From: Coprobacillus sp. CAG:605 | Lineage (GTDB): Bacteria; Bacillota_I; Bacilli_A; RF39; UBA660 | Assembly: GCA_000433255.1 (NCBI GenBank) | Contig: HF998231.1 | Coordinates: forward strand, 8,923 to 15,058 | DNA: 6,136 nucleotides | Direction: 5' to 3' | The notes under the pieces: model-generated | What the model was told of the DNA's origin: nothing | Database searches by the model: none | What the model saw: only the letters and a program-made list of their open reading frames with translations | Shown: piece by piece, positions 1 through 5,266 of the stretch | How positions within the stretch are numbered: position 1 is the first letter of the stretch | Layout of the letters: each line of letters begins with the position of its first letter | Made by a program: the position numbers and the translations under genes

Positions 1-2
1 AT

Positions 3-314
3 AAAATATTAGCCGCAACTAACGCTAAAGTAGTAATAACATCAACTATTCGTGATAAAGCATATTTTCCAGGAGTATTAAAATTTTTATTAGAAAATAA
101 CATTCCTGTAATAGCTACTACCAAAGTTTTAAATTATCAAAAAGGTGAAGAAATAAAAAGATTTTTAAAAGAAAATCCTGTTAATAAATACATTATTCTT
201 GATGATGATTACTTTGCTGGTTTCGAACTTTCCAACTTTGTTCAAACTGATTTTAATGAAGGTGGCCTAACCGAAGAAAAATCTAAGGAAGCCATCCGTA
301 AATTGACACGATAA
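3..314 (+). CDS. HAD-fold protein, C-terminal part (5' end outside window)
   Basis: This is the last 103 codons of a gene that begins before the window; the frame is open from base 3 to a TAA at 312-314. The fragment shows a HAD-like core: a motif II-type strand KVVITST (fragment residues 9-15) and an acidic motif IV, ILDDDYFAG (65-73). The N-terminal nucleophile motif (DxDGV in this family) would lie upstream and cannot be seen. It aligns along its whole length with the complete 170-residue HAD protein encoded at 3396-3908 (VITS, a ..P.I..T..LN segment, YII.DDDYF.G, then GL followed by a KAI-type helix), so the two are paralogues. The closest family I recognise is the HAD domain found in Swiss Army Knife RNA repair proteins, whose small stand-alone members have no settled function. 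It is probably a metal-dependent phosphatase-like enzyme; the substrate is unknown. Confidence 0.8.
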   Translation, partial: KILAATNAKVVITSTIRDKAYFPGVLKFLLENNIPVIATTKVLNYQKGEEIKRFLKENPVNKYIILDDDYFAGFELSNFVQTDFNEGGLTEEKSKEAIRKLTR

Positions 315-344
315 AAGACATCATTTCGATGCCTTTATTTTTTA
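314..344. terminator. Intrinsic terminator between convergent genes, possibly bidirectional
   Basis: Two 9-base arms, AAAGACATC (314-322) and GATGCCTTT (328-336), flank a 5-base loop. A T-rich tract (ATTTTTTA, 337-344) follows on the plus strand, so the hairpin can stop the upstream HAD transcript. On the plus transcript one position is an A/C mismatch. On the minus transcript the same position is a G-U wobble, so all nine pairs form there, although the downstream U run is short (CTTTTAT). The hairpin sits 15 bases past the symporter stop codon and begins at the last base of the HAD stop codon, which fits a shared terminator for both converging genes. Confidence 0.7.
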
Positions 345-351
345 TCTCTTT

Positions 352-1674
352 TTATTTAGTTTTTTTCTTACTTTTTGCTTTAGTATCATTTTCTTTTTCT
401 TCTTTAACTAAAGCTTTAGCTTCAACCACATTGTCTTTAGCATGAATCCAATCTTTACCATCAACTCTTCTTGCGACTAACATTGAAGAACAACAGTCAC
501 CAACAACATTTAACATTGTAGCTGGAGCATCAATAATAGTAGCAATAATTGTTAGAATAGGTAACGATGCTACAGGAAATCCCATAAGTGATAGAATCAT
601 CATTTCACTAATAGTACCTCCACCAATAGGAACAGCTGTAATTAATAGATTGGCAACAAAAGCCGTTGCTACAACTTGTAAAATTCCTTGCCAAGACCAA
701 ATATTAGTACCAAATAAGTATACTAAGAACATAATCTTAAATACACTACCAATAATTGAACCATCTTTATGGAAACTACATCCTAATGGAATAGTAGTTT
801 CAGCAATATCATCAGGAACACCTATATTCTTTGAACTTTGAATGTTAGCAGGAATACAAGCAGCTGAAGAACAAGTTGAAATTGATGTTACTGTTGTAGG
901 AATTATATGTTTAAAGAATCTCTTAGTTCCTTCCTTACCCCCAGCAATATAGGAAAGAATTCCATATACAACGAAGTAATAAAGAATAGTAACTATTAAA
1001 TAAATAATAAAAGTCTTAACATATCCTACCGCAATAGATGCACCAAATGAACCAATTAAAGCTGCAAAATAACAACCAAGTCCAATAGGGGCATAATAGA
1101 ATGCAAAGTCTATAAACTTTAATGCTACCAAATTACATGCCTCTAAAACATCAACTAAAGGTTTAGCTTTTTCTCCAACCTTACTAATAGCAAGTCCAAT
1201 CATAATTGAGAAAAGAACTAAAGCAATAATATTTTGTCTTGATAAAATACCTGTAAAATCATCAACGCTTATGACACTAACTGTACGTTCTAAGATGTTC
1301 ATTTCCACATCTTCTTTTGCACTACTATCCATAGATTCTAATATAGCACTAGAATCATTTGGGTTAACTAACTTTGCAGCAAAAGTTGCACCAAGTCCAA
1401 TTATACAAGCTAGTATAGAAGTAATAATAAATACTAAGAAAATATTTGTTAATACTTTTCCTACTCTTTTAGGTTGCTTAATCTTGGCAATTGATGTCGT
1501 AATCGTTAAGAAAATCAACGGTACGATAATAACAAACATCATATTTAAGAATAAATCTCCTAAAGGACTAAGTACAGATGCTTTTTCTCCAAAAACTAAC
1601 CCCACTACAGCACCAATTACAAGCGCCATTAACAGAATTATTGTCTGTTTATAATTTTTCCAAACTTTTTTCAT
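352..1674 (-). CDS. Dicarboxylate/amino acid:cation symporter family protein (SDF/DAACS)
   Basis: This 440-residue integral membrane transporter has the usual length and hydrophobic pattern of the SDF (GltPh/EAAT) family, which takes up amino acids or dicarboxylates by an elevator mechanism coupled to Na+ or H+. The landmarks are in order: N-terminal helices (about 10-100), the serine-rich HP1 tip TSISTCSSAACIP (263-275), the TM7 signature FHKDGS (301-306), the HP2 loop VPIGGGTISE (348-357) and the TM8 motif with D382, T386, N389 and D393. Two sites differ from the classical glutamate/aspartate type. TM7 normally reads NMDGT and here reads HKDGS, and the TM8 arginine that holds the substrate side-chain carboxylate is Ala385. 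A neutral amino acid may therefore be the substrate (inference). The last 20 residues are a Lys/Glu-rich cytoplasmic tail. Start: GAGGAG (1682-1687) lies 7 bases before the ATG. The gene is transcribed alone, divergently from the Sel1 gene. Confidence 0.93.
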   Translation of the reverse strand: MKKVWKNYKQTIILLMALVIGAVVGLVFGEKASVLSPLGDLFLNMMFVIIVPLIFLTITTSIAKIKQPKRVGKVLTNIFLVFIITSILACIIGLGATFAAKLVNPNDSSAILESMDSSAKEDVEMNILERTVSVISVDDFTGILSRQNIIALVLFSIMIGLAISKVGEKAKPLVDVLEACNLVALKFIDFAFYYAPIGLGCYFAALIGSFGASIAVGYVKTFIIYLIVTILYYFVVYGILSYIAGGKEGTKRFFKHIIPTTVTSISTCSSAACIPANIQSSKNIGVPDDIAETTIPLGCSFHKDGSIIGSVFKIMFLVYLFGTNIWSWQGILQVVATAFVANLLITAVPIGGGTISEMMILSLMGFPVASLPILTIIATIIDAPATMLNVVGDCCSSMLVARRVDGKDWIHAKDNVVEAKALVKEEKENDTKAKSKKKTK

Positions 1675-1704
1675 TTTTTCACTCCTCTATAACATCATAT
1701 TCTT

Positions 1705-1732
1705 ATTTTATGTAAAGTAAAAGTAATATAAA
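1705..1732 (-). promoter_or_regulatory. Candidate promoter for the symporter gene
   Basis: Reading the minus strand, TTTATA (1732-1727) and TAAAAT (1710-1705) are separated by 16 bases. They would start transcription near 1698, leaving a short leader that includes the SD site at 1682-1687. Both boxes match the sigma-A consensus only moderately. A rival pair, TTTACT with TATGAT (1699-1694), would start transcription inside the SD and is less attractive. The region is so AT-rich that chance matches are likely. Confidence 0.3.
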
Positions 1733-1768
1733 TCCACACAATTAAGAAATATTTTTTAAAAATCCACA
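1730..1768. repeat. 9-bp direct repeat AAATCCACA in the divergent promoter region
   Basis: AAATCCACA occurs at 1730-1738 and again at 1760-1768, exactly 30 bp apart (about three helical turns), and both copies are soon followed by ATTA. The first copy overlaps the candidate -35 of the symporter promoter. The second lies between the -35 and -10 of the Sel1-gene promoter. This placement would suit a regulator that binds two sites on the same face of the DNA and acts on both genes, but a chance repeat cannot be excluded. Each copy matches the DnaA box TTATCCACA at 7 of 9 positions. Confidence 0.4.
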
Positions 1769-1772
1769 ATTA

Positions 1773-1781
1773 TGGTATAAT
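1773..1781 (+). promoter_or_regulatory. Extended -10 promoter of the Sel1-repeat gene
   Basis: TGGTATAAT is a perfect TGn extended -10 element (TG at 1773-1774, TATAAT at 1776-1781). The -35 position 17 bases upstream is only a T-rich stretch, as expected for an extended -10 promoter. Transcription would start near 1788, just before the SD GGAGG (1792-1796), which is 5 bases from the ATG at 1802. Confidence 0.75.
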
Positions 1782-1801
1782 ATCTTTATCTGGAGGGAAA
1801 T

Positions 1802-3349
1802 ATGTCAAAACAATATATAAAAATGAATTCCGCTGATAATCACTTAAGCTTAGGAAACTTTTTTAAAACAATTAAAGAACTATCGAAAAACAAATCTCAA
1901 GCTCTTCAAACCGAATTATTCTGTCTTATTTTTAATGTCGACAACATAAACGATACCACAATCAATAATTACTGTGTTGGCTGTCGTTCTATAAAAGATG
2001 ATTATAAACAAATAATTATTAATCGTGAGAAAAAATACCATCGAGATCCTAATGAATTTGCTCCAACTATCATAAGCATTCTAAGTATAATGGACAGTAC
2101 TCTACATATCATAAACGATAACCAAACTTCTTATATTAATCAAAACCCCAATAGTAAAGCCCTAGCTTATAAAATGTACAATATTGCTAAAAACGATATT
2201 CGTGTCCCTAAATCTTTAATAAATGATTTAAGTACCTACATCCAAAATTCCAAATACTATGAAGCCTTAGTGTCAATAATCATCTATACATCTGTATATA
2301 ACAAGCAACCGTTATACGAAGAAGACATCAAAAAAGAATCCATTGAAGAACTACTTAATGATACTTATATGAGTTATAATGGTCTTCAAGACTACTTAGC
2401 ATTAAAATTTAAAGAAAGTATTAACTATGATTATAGTATGAGAAAATTAGCCGAAGAGGGAAATGCTTACGCGAGCTTTGAACTAGGTATTGAAGAATAT
2501 TGTGGAAATACAGCCGGTTACCCCAGGTATGAAAAGGCATTCAAGTACTTTGAAATTGCCGCCTATCAAAACCATGCGGGAGCTTTATATATAATGGGAG
2601 CTATGATTTATCGTGGTAACCTAGGCACTAAATCCAACGCTGACCTTCAAGAAGCCTATGAATATTTTCGCAAAGCTGAAAAACTTGGTAATATTGCCGC
2701 TAAAAATAGTATTGGTAATATGTATCTTCAAGGTATCTATCCTTTAAATAAAGATCTTAATAAAGCCTATGAATATTTTTTAGAAGCAGCTACTCACAAC
2801 TACGCCTATTCCTATAACAACCTTGGTAAATTATGTGAAGAAAAAAAAGACTATGGTCAAGCTTTTGCTTATTACTTAGAAAGTGCTAACTTAAAAGAAT
2901 CATGGGCTTGCAATAAAGTAGGAGAGTGCTATCGTACTGGTTATATGACCCCAAAAAATCTTGCTAAAGCTTATCAATACTATCAAGATGCCCTAGAAAG
3001 TAATCATCGTACCCTTTGCTACTATGCTTATTACAATCTAGCTAAATACTTTTATCTTAATGGTTGTAAAGAACTAGGACTTACTAAAGACCTAGAAAAA
3101 TCCCTAGAGTATTTAAATCTTGCTAGTACTAACAAAATTTTACCTGCTACAATTGAGCTTTTCTATTATTATGTAAATGAATACCTTTCTACTAACGATA
3201 AAACCCTTTTTGATAAAATATATTTATATAAAAATACTATTGAAATTCATAAAAACTATGATGAAACATTAAAAAATATTATTGAAACCCAAATTAAAAA
3301 AATCAAAAAACGTCATACTTTACAGATTGATTTAACATCTTTAAGTTAA
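1802..3349 (+). CDS. Sel1-like repeat (TPR-type) protein with an unrecognised N-terminal domain
   Basis: This 515-residue protein has no signal peptide or membrane segment, so it is probably cytoplasmic. About six Sel1-like repeats of 33-40 residues cover residues 218-442. They show the A...LG..Y..G / A..YF..AA pattern, for example NSIGNMYLQG (302-311) followed by KAYEYFLEAA (321-330). Such repeats build alpha-solenoids that act as protein-protein adaptors; the partner is not evident. The N-terminal part (1-215) is mostly helical. It includes a conserved-looking segment around ETEL-type helix 37-47 and NNYCVGCRSIKDDYK (55-69), which I cannot assign to a named family. The tail (480-515) is basic (KKIKKRH). 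The start at 1802 is chosen because GGAGG lies 5 bases upstream; the next ATG, codon 8, has no SD. A 46-bp gap without a terminator separates it from the next gene, so some read-through into the HAD-murC pair is possible. Confidence 0.88.
   Translation: MSKQYIKMNSADNHLSLGNFFKTIKELSKNKSQALQTELFCLIFNVDNINDTTINNYCVGCRSIKDDYKQIIINREKKYHRDPNEFAPTIISILSIMDSTLHIINDNQTSYINQNPNSKALAYKMYNIAKNDIRVPKSLINDLSTYIQNSKYYEALVSIIIYTSVYNKQPLYEEDIKKESIEELLNDTYMSYNGLQDYLALKFKESINYDYSMRKLAEEGNAYASFELGIEEYCGNTAGYPRYEKAFKYFEIAAYQNHAGALYIMGAMIYRGNLGTKSNADLQEAYEYFRKAEKLGNIAAKNSIGNMYLQGIYPLNKDLNKAYEYFLEAATHNYAYSYNNLGKLCEEKKDYGQAFAYYLESANLKESWACNKVGECYRTGYMTPKNLAKAYQYYQDALESNHRTLCYYAYYNLAKYFYLNGCKELGLTKDLEKSLEYLNLASTNKILPATIELFYYYVNEYLSTNDKTLFDKIYLYKNTIEIHKNYDETLKNIIETQIKKIKKRHTLQIDLTSLS
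2652..2779 (+). repeat. Internal 17-bp repeat marking the Sel1 repeat period
   Basis: AAGCCTATGAATATTTT occurs at 2652-2668 and 2763-2779 in the same reading frame, 111 bp (37 codons) apart, which is one Sel1 repeat unit. Both copies encode the AYEYF helix of neighbouring repeats. The nucleotide identity suggests these two units arose by tandem duplication or were homogenised more recently than the rest. Confidence 0.6.
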
Positions 3350-3361
3350 AACCTAAACATA

Positions 3362-3370
3362 TGTTACAAT
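3362..3370 (+). promoter_or_regulatory. Likely extended -10 promoter for the HAD-murC operon
   Basis: TGTTACAAT (TG at 3362-3363, TACAAT at 3365-3370) is an extended -10 element 26 bases before the HAD start codon, with no convincing -35. Transcription would start near 3377, ahead of the SD AAAGGA (3383-3388). It overlaps a 10-bp perfect palindrome, AACATATGTT (3356-3365). Confidence 0.5.
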
Positions 3371-3395
3371 AAACTTAGAACGAAAGGACCACTGT

Positions 3396-3908
3396 ATGAA
3401 TAATATTATATTTCTTGACATTGATGGCGTCTTAACAAACGACACCCAAATAACCAAAACTATGCCTAAACGCCATCACATTATAAACAAGCTAATCCTG
3501 GATTTAACTGATGAAGTCGAACTAGCACTTCTAGACTTCGATTATAAATGTATCAACAATCTTAAAGAAATCGCCAACAATACTAACTCAAGTATCGTTA
3601 TTACCTCAAGTCTAAAAAGTACCATCGTATATCCTTATATAGTAGAGTACCTAGTAAGACTAGGACTTCCCATTATTGACCGTACTGAAACTTTAAACGA
3701 CAAGTACCAAGAAATAAGCAATTACATCTCTAAATATCGTTTAGAAAATTATATTATAATTGACGATGATTACTTTCCTGGATGCGATGAGTATGCCGAT
3801 AGATTTATTTATGTTCAAAATGAACAAATTGGTCTTTCTAAGACTGAAACAATAAAAGCTATTAATGAAATTAATAAAAATAAAGACAAAAGGAGAAGAT
3901 TAAAATGA
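3396..3908 (+). CDS. Small HAD-fold hydrolase-like protein
   Basis: This complete 170-residue protein has the HAD catalytic motifs. Motif I is FLDIDGVL, with candidate nucleophile D8 and general acid D10; motif II is VITSS (68-72); motif IV is IIDDDYFPG (121-129), with D123-D125 suited to Mg2+ binding. It resembles the HAD domain of Swiss Army Knife RNA repair proteins, but no ligase or other partner domain is attached. The C-terminus is a Lys/Arg-rich helix ending KDKRRRLK. It is a paralogue of the protein ending at 314. The start codon has AAAGGA 7 bases upstream and places the DxD motif at the expected N-terminus. Its stop overlaps the murC start (ATGA, 3905-3908), so the two are co-transcribed and probably translationally coupled. 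A phosphatase role linked to cell-wall precursors or RNA is possible, but the substrate cannot be read from sequence. Confidence 0.85.
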   Translation: MNNIIFLDIDGVLTNDTQITKTMPKRHHIINKLILDLTDEVELALLDFDYKCINNLKEIANNTNSSIVITSSLKSTIVYPYIVEYLVRLGLPIIDRTETLNDKYQEISNYISKYRLENYIIIDDDYFPGCDEYADRFIYVQNEQIGLSKTETIKAINEINKNKDKRRRLK

Positions 3909-5209
3909 AATATTACCTAATAGGAATTAAAGGTTCCGGTATGTCCACCTTAGCCCAAATTTTATATGATTTAGGATATGAAGTATCCGGATATGATGAT
4001 AACACTGACTACAAATTTACAGAAGAAGGCCTTATTAAACGCCATATTCCCATCTATCATGATGGTAAAAATAAACTAAGTTCCAACACCATCGTAACAT
4101 ATTCAGCTGCTTTCAAAGAAACCCACCATGAAATACAAAGAGTCAAGGCTCTTGGTTTGCAAATTAAAAAATATCATGAAATACTAGGCGACTTAACTAG
4201 AAAGTTCAACTCTATTTGTGTATGCGGTACTCATGGCAAAACTACAACCTCAACCCTTATAACACACGTTTTAAAAAACACTCTTGGTTGTAACTACTTT
4301 ATTGGAGATGGCACCGGCCATGCCTCTTTAGACAACAATCTATTTGTTATTGAATCTTGTGAATTTAATCGCCACTTTTTAAGTTATGAACCAACTTATA
4401 CAGTCCTTACAAACATTGAACTTGAACATACTGAAACCTACCAAAACTTAGAAGATATTATAAGTGCTTTTCAAGCCTTTGCTTCTAAGACTAAGAAAAA
4501 AATTATTGCTTGTGGGGATGATGAAAATATTAGAAAATTAGAGTTAACTCAGGAAGTAATTTATTATGGTCTTAATGATAACAATGATGTAGTGGCTAAA
4601 AATATTGATTATTCTTCAAAGAATACTACTTTCGATTGCTATATCAAAAATAAATTTGCTGGGCGTATTACAATTCCTTTATATGGTAAACATATGGTTT
4701 TAAATACCTTAGCTTGCGTCGCTATGTTAATGGAACTTAATATTCCTTTTGCCAACATAACAACACTTCTTAAAACTTTCCAAAATGCTAAACGAAGATT
4801 TCACGAAGAGCAAGTAAAAGATACCATCATCATAGACGATTATGCCCACCACCCAACTGAAATTGCCGCCACCATAAATGCTGCTCGTCAAAAATATCCT
4901 GCCAAAACAATTGTTGCTGTATTTAAACCTAACACTTATTCTCGAACTAAAGATTTTTATCATGATTTTGCAACCCAACTAAATAAAGCTGATATAACTT
5001 ATCTTACTGAAATTGAATCTAATCGTGAAACTGCTAAGGAATATCCTGGTGTAACTTCCAAATTAATATTTGATGAACTAACTAACGGCCATATGTTAAC
5101 TGATGATAACATTAATGAACTGACTAATATTCCTAACGCCGTAATCCTTTTCTTAAGTTGTGTCTCAACATCTCATTTAATTGAAAAATTTCAAAAGCTA
5201 AAAAAATAA
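3905..5209 (+). CDS. murC: UDP-N-acetylmuramate--L-alanine ligase (MurC), divergent C-terminus
   Basis: MurC is the cytoplasmic ATP-dependent ligase that joins L-alanine to UDP-N-acetylmuramic acid, the first peptide step of peptidoglycan synthesis. This 434-residue protein has the family's length and three domains. The N-terminal UDP-binding Rossmann part has GIKGSGMS (7-14). The ATPase part has the P-loop GTHGKTTT (108-115), E150 and CEFNRHFLSY (152-161), TNIELEH (169-175) and YGKHMVLN (260-267). The C-terminal part has KRRFHE (296-301), DDYAHHPTE (311-319) and FKPNTYSRT (340-348). Compared with Bacillus/Staphylococcus MurC as I recall it, DFDHPD is ELEHTE, the His of FQPHT is Asn343, and the near-terminal GAGD loop is replaced by LSCVSTSH (417-424). 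The reading frame looks intact. The start is supported by AGGAG (3891-3895), 9 bases upstream, and by the MKYYLIGIKGSG opening typical of the family. It overlaps the HAD gene by 4 bp; no terminator follows. Confidence 0.88.
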   Translation: MKYYLIGIKGSGMSTLAQILYDLGYEVSGYDDNTDYKFTEEGLIKRHIPIYHDGKNKLSSNTIVTYSAAFKETHHEIQRVKALGLQIKKYHEILGDLTRKFNSICVCGTHGKTTTSTLITHVLKNTLGCNYFIGDGTGHASLDNNLFVIESCEFNRHFLSYEPTYTVLTNIELEHTETYQNLEDIISAFQAFASKTKKKIIACGDDENIRKLELTQEVIYYGLNDNNDVVAKNIDYSSKNTTFDCYIKNKFAGRITIPLYGKHMVLNTLACVAMLMELNIPFANITTLLKTFQNAKRRFHEEQVKDTIIIDDYAHHPTEIAATINAARQKYPAKTIVAVFKPNTYSRTKDFYHDFATQLNKADITYLTEIESNRETAKEYPGVTSKLIFDELTNGHMLTDDNINELTNIPNAVILFLSCVSTSHLIEKFQKLKK

Positions 5210-5210
5210 A

Positions 5211-5239
5211 TTGACTACTATCAACCAAAGTGCTATATT
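5211..5239 (+). promoter_or_regulatory. Strong sigma-A-type promoter of the last gene
   Basis: TTGACT (5211-5216) and TATATT (5234-5239) are separated by an ideal 17 bases, with an additional TGC extended -10 (TG at 5231-5232). Each box matches the consensus at 5 of 6 positions. The -35 begins two bases after the murC stop codon, and transcription would start near 5246, ahead of the SD AAGGA (5256-5260). The following gene thus has its own promoter independent of murC. Confidence 0.8.
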
Positions 5240-5266
5240 AAAACTCCTTAGAAAGAAGGATTATAC

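Noticed and set aside
650..841. 63-codon open frame on the plus strand
   Set aside because: It lies wholly antisense to the symporter gene, has no SD and no recognisable product.
1271..1654. 127-codon open frame on the plus strand
   Set aside because: It is antisense to the N-terminal half of the symporter; its composition mirrors the membrane-helix codons on the opposite strand.
1730..1768. Replication origin based on DnaA-box-like AAATCCACA copies
   Set aside because: Only two imperfect copies are present, and there is no dnaA or dnaN nearby and no AT-rich unwinding region distinct from the background.
4727..4978. 83-codon open frame on the minus strand
   Set aside because: It is antisense to the conserved C-terminal domain of murC and lacks an SD or family match.
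5153..5209. Frameshift explaining the missing GAGD loop in murC
   Set aside because: The frame continues with plausible residues (IEKFQKLKK) that align with the family's terminal helix, so a simple frameshift is not supported.
5211..5224. Inverted repeat TTGA...TCAA as a murC terminator
   Set aside because: The stem is only four bases with no following T run; the TTGA is better explained as part of the -35 box.
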